Shown here in pieces: positions 1 through 6,697 of a stretch of DNA of 9,176 nucleotides. The stretch comes from Alphaproteobacteria bacterium. Lineage in GTDB: Bacteria > Pseudomonadota > Alphaproteobacteria > Micavibrionales > UBA2020. How positions within the stretch are numbered: the stretch's first letter is position 1; the number at the start of each line of letters is the position of its first letter. Both the position numbers and the translations under genes were made by a program. The DNA is taken from NCBI GenBank assembly GCA_018971405.1, contig JAGXAX010000040.1, forward strand, positions 1-9,176, written 5' to 3'. Below the pieces are notes generated by a model. That model saw nothing but the letters and a program-made list of their open reading frames with translations. It ran no database searches and was not told the DNA's origin.

Positions 1-57
1 ACCGGCGGCAACGTGCGCGAGCCGCGCAACCGCCGCGCCCAGATCACGTTCGAATAA
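1..57 (+). CDS. C-terminal end of an OmpA-family peptidoglycan-binding protein (partial)
   Basis: The first 18 codons of the window read TGGNVREPRNRRAQITFE and end at TAA (55-57). The pattern NxREPRNRRxxI is the typical end of the OmpA/MotB-like C-terminal domain, which binds the diaminopimelate peptide of peptidoglycan in the periplasm. Its two arginines fall in the conserved NRRV-type helix. The start and the bulk of the gene lie outside the window, so the N-terminal part (beta-barrel porin, Pal-like lipoprotein or other) cannot be known. The stop lies 4 bases before the apaG start, so the two genes are probably co-transcribed. The call rests on a short but characteristic motif. Confidence 0.65.
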   Translation, partial: TGGNVREPRNRRAQITFE

Positions 58-61
58 GCTC

Positions 62-454
62 ATGTACAGTTCGACTACCGGCAGCGTTACCGTCTCCGTC
101 GAGCCGACCTATCTCCGCCGGGAATCTTCGCCGGAGCAGAGCCTTTACGTCTGGTCCTACAAGGTGCGGATCGAGAACAACGGCGCGCGGCAGCTGCAGC
201 TCAAAACCCGCACGTGGAAGATCACCGACGCCTACGGACGCGTGCAGGAAGTCCACGGCAAAGGCGTCATCGGCGAGCAGCCGGTGCTGAAGCCCGGCGC
301 GGTTTTCGAATATACCAGCGGCACGCCGCTGCCCACGCCGGACGGCATCATGACCGGCTCCTACGCCATGGAAACAGACGACGGCGCGCTGCTGCACGTT
401 GCCATCCCCGCGTTTTCCCTGCACACGCCGGAAAGCGCCAAAAGGCTGCACTGA
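62..454 (+). CDS. apaG: ApaG domain protein (DUF525 family)
   Basis: This 130-residue protein matches ApaG over its full length. ApaG is a small beta-sandwich (fibronectin III-like) protein of uncertain role, historically linked to Co2+/Mg2+ resistance and to the apaGH region. Visible family signatures are YVWSYKVRIEN (about 29-39), the RTWKITDAYGRVQEVHGKGV stretch (50-69), then GEQPVLKPG and FEYTSGTPL (71-90), and the PDGIMTGSYAM signature (93-103). The length is normal for the family. There is no clear Shine-Dalgarno sequence. The ATG sits 4 bases after the stop of the upstream OmpA-like gene, so translational coupling is likely. The 3' end faces parE with only 7 bases between the two stops and no terminator between them. 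Confidence 0.93.
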   Translation: MYSSTTGSVTVSVEPTYLRRESSPEQSLYVWSYKVRIENNGARQLQLKTRTWKITDAYGRVQEVHGKGVIGEQPVLKPGAVFEYTSGTPLPTPDGIMTGSYAMETDDGALLHVAIPAFSLHTPESAKRLH

Positions 455-461
455 AAAACAT

Positions 462-2444
462 TCAGATATCGATATCCTGCGCGAACCGCGCGTTTTCCTG
501 GATGAAGGCGAAACGCGCCTCGGGGTTTTTGCCCATCAGGCGGTCGATCAATTGAGCCGTTCCGCCTTCGGCTTTTTTGAAAGCATCGCCGCTTCGTTCG
601 GCTTCCGGCAAAACAACGCGCAGCAGGCCGCGTTTTTTCATGTCCATCGTCGTTTCCTTCAGCTGCGCCGCGGGCATCTCGCCGAGGCCCTTGAAGCGGC
701 TGATCTCGACTTTCTTGCGCCCCTTGAAGACGGTTTTCATCAGCTCGTCCTTGTGCGCGTCGTCGCGGGCGTAAACGCTTTCGCCGCCCGCGCTCAAACG
801 GTAGAGCGGCGGCAGCGCGAGATACAGGGCGCCCGCCTCGATCAGCCCGCGCATCTCCTGATAGAAGAGCGTGATGAGCAGCGAGGCGATGTGCGCGCCA
901 TCGACGTCGGCGTCGGTCATGATGATGACGCGCTCGTAGCGCAGCTTGTCGATGTTGAAGTCTTTCCCCGTGCCGCAGCCGAGCGCCTGAATGAGGTCGG
1001 AAATTTCCTGATTGGCGCGGATTTTGTCGGATGTCGCGTTGGCAACGTTCAGCACCTTGCCGCGCAGCGGCAAAATCGCCTGCAGCTCGCGGTTCCGCGC
1101 CTGCTTGGCCGAGCCGCCGGCGCTATCTCCCTCGACGAGGAAAATCTCCGTTCCTTCCGAGGTCTTCTTCGCGCAGTCCGCGAGCTTGCCGGGCAGGCGC
1201 AATTTGCGCGTCGCGGACTTGCGCGACATTTCCTGCATTTCCTTGCCGCGCTTACGTTCTTCCGCGACGTTGATGAGGTAATCCAGCAGGTATTTGCTCG
1301 ATGCGGGGTCGCCCGTCAGCCAGTGCTCGAAGTTGCTTTTAACCGCGTTCTCGATCAGCCTTGTGGCGTTGGCCGAGGTCAGCTTTTCCTTGGTCTGCCC
1401 CTGAAACTGCGGGTCGCGCAGGAATATGGAGAGCAGCGCCGTCGCCGAACCGAAAATGTCGTCCGGCGTCAGGATGCCGGTTTTCTTGTTGTTGATCAGG
1501 TCGCCATAACTCTTGAGCGCCTTGGAGAGCGCCCCGCGCAGCCCCTGCACGTGCGTGCCGCCCTCCGGCGTCGGGATGGTGTTGCAATAAGAGCTGAGGA
1601 AACCCGCCGTCTCCTCTTCCGTCCAGCCGATGGCGAATTCGCAGCGTCCAAGCCCGTCGGGAAACTCGACCGCGCCGTAAAACGGCTTCGGCGTCAGGGA
1701 GGTTTTCCCCTCAAGCAATGAATAAAGATAATCGAGTATCCCGTTCGGGAATTTTATTATATCGTCTTCCGGGACGCCATCGGTGTCCTTCAGCAAAACA
1801 GGCGCGCAATGCCACGCGATCTCCACGCCCTTGTAGAGGTAGGCCTTGGAGCGCGCCAGCTTGTAGATGGTCTTCGGGCTAAACTCCGCCCCCTCACCGA
1901 AAATCTCAAGATCAGGCACAAAACTGATTGATGTACCTTTGTTTTTTGTCGTACCAACTTTTTTGAGTTTGGACTGCACATGCCCACGGCTATACTTTTG
2001 TTCATAAAGCGTACCGTCCCGCGCCACCTGCACGGTCATTTCACTGGAGAGCGCATTGACGACCGAGGAGCCGACCCCGTGCAGCCCGCCCGAGGTATTG
2101 TAGACCTTGCCGCTGAACTTGCCACCGGAGTGGAGTGTCGTGAAAATGACCTCCAGCGCCGACTTGTCCGGAAACTTGGGGTGCTTGTCCACGGGAATGC
2201 CGCGGCCATTATCGCTAATCAAGACACGATTATCTGTATCGAGACTGATTTCGATACGCGAGGCGAAACCGGCGACCGCCTCGTCCATGGCGTTGTCGAG
2301 GATTTCGCTGACGAGGTGGTGCATCGCCGCCTCGTCGGTACCGCCGATGTACATGCCGGGGCGCTTCCGGACGGGCTCCAGCCCTTCCAGAACTTCGATA
2401 TCCGCCGCCGAGTAACCGCCGTTTTTCTTCAAGTTATCCTTCAT
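462..2444 (-). CDS. parE: DNA topoisomerase IV subunit B (ParE)
   Basis: This is the ATPase subunit of topoisomerase IV, which with ParC unlinks replicated chromosomes. The 660 residues contain, in order, a GHKL ATPase domain, a transducer domain and a TOPRIM domain. In the ATPase domain the general-base Glu47 lies in SEILDNAMDE, DNGRGIPV is at 78-85, and the ATP-lid motif GGLHGVGSS is at 119-127. The TOPRIM domain has EGDSAGG at 438-444 and the metal-binding DADVDG at 511-516. A FKGLGEM motif follows at 584-590. ParE is preferred over GyrB because of the length, the absence of the large GyrB insertion, and the SAKQARNRELQAILPLRGK and CGTGKDFNIDKLRYERVIIM style typical of alphaproteobacterial ParE. 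The ATG at 2444 has only a weak AGG upstream, and a -10-like box lies 8 bases before it. The gene is monocistronic here and convergent with apaG. Confidence 0.95.
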   Translation of the reverse strand: MKDNLKKNGGYSAADIEVLEGLEPVRKRPGMYIGGTDEAAMHHLVSEILDNAMDEAVAGFASRIEISLDTDNRVLISDNGRGIPVDKHPKFPDKSALEVIFTTLHSGGKFSGKVYNTSGGLHGVGSSVVNALSSEMTVQVARDGTLYEQKYSRGHVQSKLKKVGTTKNKGTSISFVPDLEIFGEGAEFSPKTIYKLARSKAYLYKGVEIAWHCAPVLLKDTDGVPEDDIIKFPNGILDYLYSLLEGKTSLTPKPFYGAVEFPDGLGRCEFAIGWTEEETAGFLSSYCNTIPTPEGGTHVQGLRGALSKALKSYGDLINNKKTGILTPDDIFGSATALLSIFLRDPQFQGQTKEKLTSANATRLIENAVKSNFEHWLTGDPASSKYLLDYLINVAEERKRGKEMQEMSRKSATRKLRLPGKLADCAKKTSEGTEIFLVEGDSAGGSAKQARNRELQAILPLRGKVLNVANATSDKIRANQEISDLIQALGCGTGKDFNIDKLRYERVIIMTDADVDGAHIASLLITLFYQEMRGLIEAGALYLALPPLYRLSAGGESVYARDDAHKDELMKTVFKGRKKVEISRFKGLGEMPAAQLKETTMDMKKRGLLRVVLPEAERSGDAFKKAEGGTAQLIDRLMGKNPEARFAFIQENARFAQDIDI

Positions 2445-2452
2445 AAAGGCCT

Positions 2453-2481
2453 ACATTACTTACTTCATGGCGCAAAGGCAA
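2453..2481 (-). promoter_or_regulatory. Candidate sigma-70 promoter of parE
   Basis: On the minus strand TTGCCT (2476-2481) and TAATGT (2453-2458) are separated by 17 bases, a good -35/-10 pair. Only 8 bases lie between the -10 box and the parE ATG, so a transcript from this promoter would have a leader of about 0-3 bases. Assigned by eye. Confidence 0.45.
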
Positions 2482-2486
2482 CATCC

Positions 2487-2523
2487 TATGCGCGGCCTTG
2501 ATAACATTGTATGCGCGGCCTTG
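2487..2523. repeat. 14-bp direct repeat in the parE/yciA divergent control region
   Basis: TATGCGCGGCCTTG occurs exactly at 2487-2500 and again at 2510-2523, separated by ATAACATTG. The 23-bp period is close to two helical turns, so the copies would face the same side of the DNA. The second copy overlaps the candidate -35 of yciA, and the first lies 6 bp from the candidate -35 of parE. This fits an operator for a dimeric regulator, or it may be a chance local duplication. No known regulator is recognised. Confidence 0.6.
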
Positions 2524-2550
2524 CCGCGGGGCGAATTCTGTGGATATAGT
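2521..2550 (+). promoter_or_regulatory. Candidate sigma-70 promoter of yciA
   Basis: TTGCCG (2521-2526) and TATAGT (2545-2550) are spaced by 18 bases. The chosen start codon of yciA is at 2557, only 6 bases after the -10 box, so transcription should begin at or next to the A of the ATG. No Shine-Dalgarno sequence is present. The -35 overlaps the second copy of the 14-bp direct repeat. Confidence 0.5.
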
Positions 2551-2556
2551 ACTGGC

Positions 2557-2946
2557 ATGTCGTACGAAAAACCGGACTATGACAGCAGCCCCGCCCTCCG
2601 CACCATCGCCATGCCGGCGGATGCGAACGCCAACGGCGACATTTTCGGCGGCTGGCTGCTTTCGCAGATGGACCTCGCGGGCAGCGTCATCGCCACGCAG
2701 ACCGCCAAGTCGCGCGTGGCGACGGTCGGCATAGAAGCCATGAGCTTCGCGCGCCCCGTGTTCGTCGGCGACGAGGTCAGCTGCTATTGCAAGACGCTGC
2801 GCATCGGCAACACCTCGATCACCGTCCACATCGAAAGCTGGGCGCGCGGCCGGCAGGACGAAACCGCCCGCAAGGTCACCGAGGGCAATTTCACCTACGT
2901 GGCCATCGGCGAAAACCGCACCCCCATCCCCGTCGTACGCAAATAG
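2557..2946 (+). CDS. yciA: Acyl-CoA thioesterase, YciA family (hotdog fold)
   Basis: This 129-residue protein is predicted to hydrolyse acyl-CoA thioesters in the cytoplasm, as YciA does with broad specificity. LRTIAMPADANANGDIFGGW followed by LLSQMD (14-39) is the YciA/BACH hotdog signature. It includes the Asn-Gly-Asp-Ile-Phe-Gly-Gly segment and Asp39, which matches the proposed catalytic aspartate. SFARPVFVGDEV (63-74) forms the next strand pair. The C-terminal region holds the second part of the hotdog (VTEGNFTYVAI). The length agrees with E. coli YciA (about 132). The reading frame stays open upstream to an ATG at 2467, but that extension lacks family similarity and would cross the promoter, so the start at 2557 is chosen. 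The gene is followed after 9 bp by the exported protein, probably in the same operon. Confidence 0.9.
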   Translation: MSYEKPDYDSSPALRTIAMPADANANGDIFGGWLLSQMDLAGSVIATQTAKSRVATVGIEAMSFARPVFVGDEVSCYCKTLRIGNTSITVHIESWARGRQDETARKVTEGNFTYVAIGENRTPIPVVRK

Positions 2947-2955
2947 AGGACCGCC

Positions 2956-4125
2956 ATGAAGCTCTCCAGAACCGTCGCGCTGGCCTGCATGATTTTCTTC
3001 ACAACGGCCGTCGTTTTTCCCGGCGCGGCCGACGCGGGCTGGTTCGGCGGGCTTTTCGGGAAGAAAGCGGCGCCCACAGCGCCTTCTCTCGCCGATATCT
3101 ACCCCGTCCAGAACGAGCAGAGCTTCGAAAACGTCGCCAAAGTCTTCCACAAGATCCCGTTCAACAACCCCGAGCTCGAATACAGCATCCTGCTCCCGAA
3201 GGACTGGCAATCCAAGGACGCCATCCAGTCCGCCCCCCTCGGGAACCTCGGGCACGAGATCATCAGCGAGGTCGCACGCTACCAGAGCCCCGTCATCAAT
3301 ACGATGACCGCCGTCGTGGTCATCCAGTCCATCCAGCTCGACCACGAAATCACCGCGAAAGACTGGCTCAGGAACTACGTCTACAGCAACAGCTGCACGA
3401 TGCAGGGAAAAATGACGGCCGCCGGCGACAAGCGGGCCGAGGCCAACTGCATCACCACCACCAACGGGAACGTCCTCTACACCCACGCGCTGGCAGCGAT
3501 CAACGGCAACAATCTCCTGCTCGTCGAGTTCCAGACCCCGCTTTATCTCACGGGCCCGCTGGAATTCCTGGCGAAGAAGGCGCTGGACAGCTTCAAGTTC
3601 ATCCTCGTGACGGCGCGCCCGATCGAAAACCAGAAGGTCTTCAGCTTCGCCAACGCGGTCAAATTCTCCTATCCCGCCTCCTGGACGCCCAACGCGCTTG
3701 ACATCGGCGACAACAACAGCATGTCCATGCAGCTTTTCAACGAAAGCAAGGGCAAGGGCAAGAAAAAACAGATCAACGGCATGATCCGCTTCGTCGTCAT
3801 CAGGCGGGATTCGGAAACGTCGCTGCGCAAGGCGGCTTTCAAGCTGAAAGACTACTTCAACAACTTCCTCGGTCTGGACTTCAAGAAGCTGGTTTCATCC
3901 CAAAGGCCGCCCGCCGCGAGCCGCTTTGTCTTCGCGCGTGACGAGATATATCAGGTATCCACAAAAAACGCGACCACGCACGATCAGGAAGTCCGTCTCG
4001 TCACCCTCGGCAGCAAGAGCTGGTATGTCTTCGCCTTCCTGCTGACGCCGGAAGCGGACGACAACTTCTACACCTGGGCCTGCAATACGCGCGCCTTCGA
4101 CATGGTCGTCAAGAGCATCCACTGA
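2956..4125 (+). CDS. Exported protein of unknown function with two related domains
   Basis: I do not recognise a named family for this 389-residue protein. The N-terminus is a clear signal peptide: Lys2/Arg5, a hydrophobic core at about 7-22, and AADA before Gly28. The mature protein should therefore be periplasmic or secreted. It starts with an aromatic-glycine stretch, GWFGGLFGKK. The rest looks like two diverged copies of one alpha/beta domain, at about 63-217 and 228-389. Each begins with a beta strand carrying a Ser, Pro, Trp pattern (YSILLPKDW at 76-84; FSYPASW at 237-243). Each has a hydrophobic strand late in the domain that ends in TP (LLLVEFQTP at 187-195; WYVFAFLLTP at 356-365) and closes with a helix (ALDSFKFI; AFDMVVKSIH). 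This pattern recalls the Mog1/PsbP/DcrB-like fold, which is an inference. Mature cysteines are 147, 165 and 376. A GAGGA ribosome-binding site overlaps the yciA stop, 5 bases from the ATG, indicating an operon with yciA. Confidence 0.85.
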   Translation: MKLSRTVALACMIFFTTAVVFPGAADAGWFGGLFGKKAAPTAPSLADIYPVQNEQSFENVAKVFHKIPFNNPELEYSILLPKDWQSKDAIQSAPLGNLGHEIISEVARYQSPVINTMTAVVVIQSIQLDHEITAKDWLRNYVYSNSCTMQGKMTAAGDKRAEANCITTTNGNVLYTHALAAINGNNLLLVEFQTPLYLTGPLEFLAKKALDSFKFILVTARPIENQKVFSFANAVKFSYPASWTPNALDIGDNNSMSMQLFNESKGKGKKKQINGMIRFVVIRRDSETSLRKAAFKLKDYFNNFLGLDFKKLVSSQRPPAASRFVFARDEIYQVSTKNATTHDQEVRLVTLGSKSWYVFAFLLTPEADDNFYTWACNTRAFDMVVKSIH

Positions 4126-4135
4126 CGCGCGCGCG

Positions 4136-4181
4136 GGGCGGAAGAAGGGCCAGACGCCCTCTCCCGCCCGCCGTGCTTTTT
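4136..4181 (+). terminator. Intrinsic terminator after the exported-protein gene
   Basis: GGGCGG (4136-4141) pairs with CCGCCC (4164-4169), and inside it AGGGC (4146-4150) pairs with GCCCT (4156-4160) around a CAGAC loop, with a small internal bulge. A run of five T (4177-4181) follows after 7 bases, so it fits termination of the rightward yciA operon. The T run overlaps the glnA stop codon. On the minus strand the hairpin follows glnA but has no U tract, so it is at best a weak terminator in that direction. Confidence 0.6.
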
Positions 4182-5626
4182 CAAACGGAATAGTACATCG
4201 AGAATTCGATCGGGTGCGGCATGGTTTCGTAAGCCATCACTTCCGCCATGCGCAGATCGATATATCCATCGATAAAGTCCTTGGTGAAAACGTCCCCTTT
4301 GAGCAGGAAGGCGTGGTCGTCGCGCAGCGCATCGAGCGCTTCCCGCAAGCTGCCGCAAACCGTCGGAACTTTCGCCAGCTCTTTCGGCGGCAGCTCGTAA
4401 AGGTTCTTGTCGATCGCCTGACCGGGGTGGATCTTGTTGCGGATGCCGTCGAGGCCCGCCATCAGCATCGCCGCAAAAGAGAGATAGCTGTTGGCGGCGG
4501 GGTCGGGGAACCGCACTTCCACGCGCTTGCCCTTGGGGTTCGCCGAGAAAGGAATACGGCATGACGCCGACCGGTTGCGCGCCGAATAGGCCAGCAGCAC
4601 CGGCGCCTCGTACCCCGGCACGAGACGCTTGTAGCTGTTCGTGGTCGGATTGGTGATGGCGTTCAGCGCCTTGGCGTGCTTGATGATGCCGCCGATGTAG
4701 TAAAGGCAGGCGTCCGAAAGGTCGGCGTAGCCCGCTCCCGCGAACAAAGGCTTCGCGCCCTGCCACAGCGACTGGTGGACGTGCATGCCCGAGCCGTTGT
4801 CGCCGAAGACCGGCTTCGGCATGAAGGTCGCCGTCTTGCCGTAGGCGTGCGCGACGTTGTGCACGACGTATTTGTAGAGTTGCAGGTTGTCCGCGCTGCT
4901 GACCAGCGTGGAGAACTTGATGCCCAGTTCGACCTGCGACGGCGCGACTTCGTGGTGGTGCTTCTCGACCTCGACGCCCATGCCGGCCAGAACGGTCAGC
5001 ATCTCCGCGCGGATGTCGTTGGAGCTGTCCACCGGCTGGACGGGGAAATAGCCGCCTTTCACCCCCGGACGGTGGCCAAGGTTGCCCTCCTCGTATTTCG
5101 TGCCGGAATTGTAAGGCCCTTCGCGGCTGTCGATCTCGTGGCTGACCTTGTTCATCTTCACGTCGATGCGCACGTCATCGAAGATGAAGAACTCGGCTTC
5201 GGGGCCGAAGAAGGCCTTGTCGGCGATGCCGCTGGATTTCAGATATACTTCCGCCGCCCTGGCGATGGAGCGCGGGTCGCGCGTATAGGGCGCGCCGGTC
5301 GAAGGCTCGTAGACGTCGCAGAAAACGTTCATCGTCGGCTGCGCCGTGAAAGGGTCGATCTGCGCCGTGGCGAGGTCCGGCATCAGGATCATGTCGGATT
5401 CGTTGATGTCCTTCCACCCCGCGATGGACGAGCCGTCGAACATGACGCCGTCATGCAGCAGCGCCTCGTCGATGGTGGAGATATGCTGCGCCGTGTGCTG
5501 CAGCTTGCCGCGGATATCGGTGAAGCGGAAGGACACATACTGGATGTTGTTCTCCTTCAGCGCTTTCAAAAAGGCCGCTGTGTTCGACGCCTTCGCGCCG
5601 GTTGTTTTCTTCTCTTTCTTCGCCAT
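4181..5626 (-). CDS. glnA: Glutamine synthetase, type I (adenylylation-regulated)
   Basis: GlnA makes glutamine from glutamate, ammonia and ATP as a cytoplasmic dodecamer. The 481 residues show all GSI hallmarks: the latch-loop DGSSIAGW (64-71), the metal-site GPEAEFF with Glu143 and Glu145 (141-147), the ATP-binding [16 protein letters not shown] (271-286), [18 protein letters not shown] (326-343), RIPF (357-360), and the adenylylation loop KNLYELPP. Tyr410 in that loop corresponds to E. coli Tyr397, so control by GlnE adenylylation is expected. The protein is about 12 residues longer than typical GlnA because of a Lys/Thr-rich N-terminal extension ([14 protein letters not shown]). The start is supported by AAGGAG (5635-5640) 8 bases upstream and by the lack of a suitable internal Met. 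The gene lies 36 bp downstream of glnB, so the two form one operon. Confidence 0.97.
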   Translation of the reverse strand: MAKKEKKTTGAKASNTAAFLKALKENNIQYVSFRFTDIRGKLQHTAQHISTIDEALLHDGVMFDGSSIAGWKDINESDMILMPDLATAQIDPFTAQPTMNVFCDVYEPSTGAPYTRDPRSIARAAEVYLKSSGIADKAFFGPEAEFFIFDDVRIDVKMNKVSHEIDSREGPYNSGTKYEEGNLGHRPGVKGGYFPVQPVDSSNDIRAEMLTVLAGMGVEVEKHHHEVAPSQVELGIKFSTLVSSADNLQLYKYVVHNVAHAYGKTATFMPKPVFGDNGSGMHVHQSLWQGAKPLFAGAGYADLSDACLYYIGGIIKHAKALNAITNPTTNSYKRLVPGYEAPVLLAYSARNRSASCRIPFSANPKGKRVEVRFPDPAANSYLSFAAMLMAGLDGIRNKIHPGQAIDKNLYELPPKELAKVPTVCGSLREALDALRDDHAFLLKGDVFTKDFIDGYIDLRMAEVMAYETMPHPIEFSMYYSV

Positions 5627-5662
5627 GATTTTTTCTCCTTGGTTCTGGCCGGGGTTGTTTTT

Positions 5663-6048
<386 letters not shown>

Positions 6049-6130
6049 GTTTTTTTGTCACGCTAACGGATTGGAATATAATGAAATATTTTTTATACAG
6101 ACCGGATTTCCCGCCCAAAAATCAGGCGCC

Positions 6131-6146
6131 TGCCCAAATTTTGTGC
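6131..6146 (-). promoter_or_regulatory. Candidate NtrC enhancer site for glnBA
   Basis: The minus strand reads GCACAAAATTTGGGCA. It agrees at about 12 of 16 positions with an E. coli glnA NtrC site (GCAC-N6-GGTGCA type). It lies about 109-124 bases upstream of the predicted sigma-54 start, the usual distance for an NtrC enhancer. A 10-bp palindrome, CAGGCGCCTG (6123-6132), touches its end. The A+T-rich stretch between this site and the promoter would suit DNA bending. Confidence 0.45.
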
Positions 6147-6173
6147 TTTGTCTTCCGTTTATGTGTTATGGTC

Positions 6174-6203
6174 TTGACGCTTTGCGCATAAAAGCGGTAT
6201 AGG
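6174..6203 (+). promoter_or_regulatory. Sigma-70 promoter of tRNA-His
   Basis: TTGACG (6174-6179) and TATAGG (6198-6203) are separated by 18 bases, a strong -35/-10 pair. The start of transcription should be near 6210, at the foot of a GC-rich hairpin and about 27 bases before the mature tRNA. The promoter diverges from the glnBA promoter; the glnB to tRNA-His spacer (6002-6236) holds only these control elements. Confidence 0.6.
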
Positions 6204-6209
6204 CATTGT

Positions 6210-6234
6210 CCTGCACGTCCGCGTGCGGGCTTTT
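6210..6234 (+). other. GC-rich hairpin with T run immediately before tRNA-His
   Basis: CCTGCACG (6210-6217) pairs with CGTGCGGG (6222-6229) over 8 bp, with one G-T pair, around a TCCG tetraloop. CTTTTA (6230-6235) follows. The shape is that of an intrinsic terminator, yet it lies between the tRNA-His promoter and the tRNA, ending 2 bases before the mature 5' end. It may stop read-through from the left, or form the 5' leader that RNase P removes. Confidence 0.5.
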
Positions 6235-6236
6235 AT

Positions 6237-6312
6237 GGCGGCTGTAGCTCAGCGGTAGAGCGCCTGGTTGTGGTCCAGGATGTCGTGGGTTCGATCCCCA
6301 TCAGTCGCCCCA
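6237..6312 (+). tRNA. tRNA-His (anticodon GTG)
   Basis: The cloverleaf folds fully. G-1 (6237) is followed by acceptor GCGGCTG (6238-6244) pairing with CAGTCGC (6302-6308). The D arm is GCTC/GAGC (6247-6250, 6258-6261). The anticodon stem CCTGG/CCAGG (6263-6267, 6275-6279) encloses the loop TTGTGGT, with anticodon GTG at 6270-6272. The T arm is GTGGG with loop TTCGATC (6285-6301). Discriminator C73 (6309) pairs with the encoded G-1, and CCA is encoded at 6310-6312. G-1:C73 is the standard bacterial identity element for HisRS. The 85-residue gene on the other strand converges on it 10 bases downstream. Confidence 0.97.
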
Positions 6313-6322
6313 TTTCTTAACT

Positions 6323-6580
6323 CTAAACCGGTTCTTTCTCGTTCCTGTTGCTGGCAGGGCGGCTGGAAATGCTGTTGGCCACGTATTCCTTGTAGCCCGC
6401 GACGATGTCCTGCTTCGTGCATTCCTTCTCGATGTCGATGACGGTGCCGTCGGGCAGGTTGAGGCGGGCATCCATATCCATCTCGCGCATCATATCGACG
6501 ATCGAAACGGCAAGTTTCTCAATGACAAAGCCGCTCTCCGGCGTAAAATCCAGCACATCGTCTTTTTCGCTGTCCGACAT
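6323..6580 (-). CDS. Small acidic hypothetical protein (85 aa)
   Basis: I recognise no family. The 85-residue product starts [18 protein letters not shown] and is acidic at the N-terminus. A central segment of about 18-60 is likely helical with a short strand ([20 protein letters not shown], then [17 protein letters not shown]), and the tail is polar ([14 protein letters not shown]). There is one cysteine (54), no signal peptide and no membrane segment, so it is probably cytoplasmic. The start at 6580 is chosen because AAGGGA (6585-6590) lies 4 bases upstream. A longer version starting at 6676 would run into the mnmA promoter and looks unlikely. The gene is divergent from mnmA and convergent with tRNA-His. 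Codon usage resembles the neighbours, which supports a real gene. Confidence 0.7.
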   Translation of the reverse strand: MSDSEKDDVLDFTPESGFVIEKLAVSIVDMMREMDMDARLNLPDGTVIDIEKECTKQDIVAGYKEYVANSISSRPASNRNEKEPV

Positions 6581-6660
6581 ATGTTCCCTTATATCCGGCG
6601 CCCGTCGCAGCTTTACTGTAGCATACTCACGCCGCATTCGTTTAAAAATATGAAAAATAC

Positions 6661-6688
6661 TTGCGTTTTTGTGCAAAAAAGGTATAGT
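6661..6688 (+). promoter_or_regulatory. Candidate sigma-70 promoter of mnmA
   Basis: TTGCGT (6661-6666) and TATAGT (6683-6688) are 16 bases apart. Only 9 bases separate the -10 box from the mnmA ATG at 6698, and no Shine-Dalgarno sequence lies in that gap, so a leaderless or nearly leaderless transcript is predicted. The same TATAGT box with a close ATG is seen before yciA. Confidence 0.5.
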
Positions 6689-6697
6689 GCAGCCGTT

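Noticed and set aside
465..476. Perfect palindrome GATATCGATATC near the parE stop
   Set aside because: It encodes the last codons of ParE (Asp-Ile-Asp-Ile), is A+T-rich, has no T run and is too weak for a terminator; probably coincidental.
399..1721. 440-codon open frame on the + strand inside parE
   Set aside because: It is a shadow of parE. It overlaps the end of apaG, has low-complexity Arg/Ala/Val composition and no ribosome-binding site or promoter.
462..2444. GyrB as an alternative identity for ParE
   Set aside because: The length of 660, the absence of the GyrB-specific insertion and the motif details around the TOPRIM domain fit ParE better.
2467..2556. Upstream in-frame ATG extending yciA by 30 residues
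   Set aside because: The extension includes the direct repeat and the -35/-10 boxes and has no counterpart in YciA proteins. The start at 2557 gives the normal length.
2434..3486. 350-codon open frame on the - strand across yciA and the exported protein
   Set aside because: Its Gly/Asp/Val/Arg-rich composition is that of the reverse strand of coding DNA. It covers two supported genes and the parE start.
6581..6697. Upstream extension of the mnmA frame
   Set aside because: It would cover the promoter and the start region of the divergent small gene. MnmA homologues begin near MNTLGFDK, shortly before the PP-loop.
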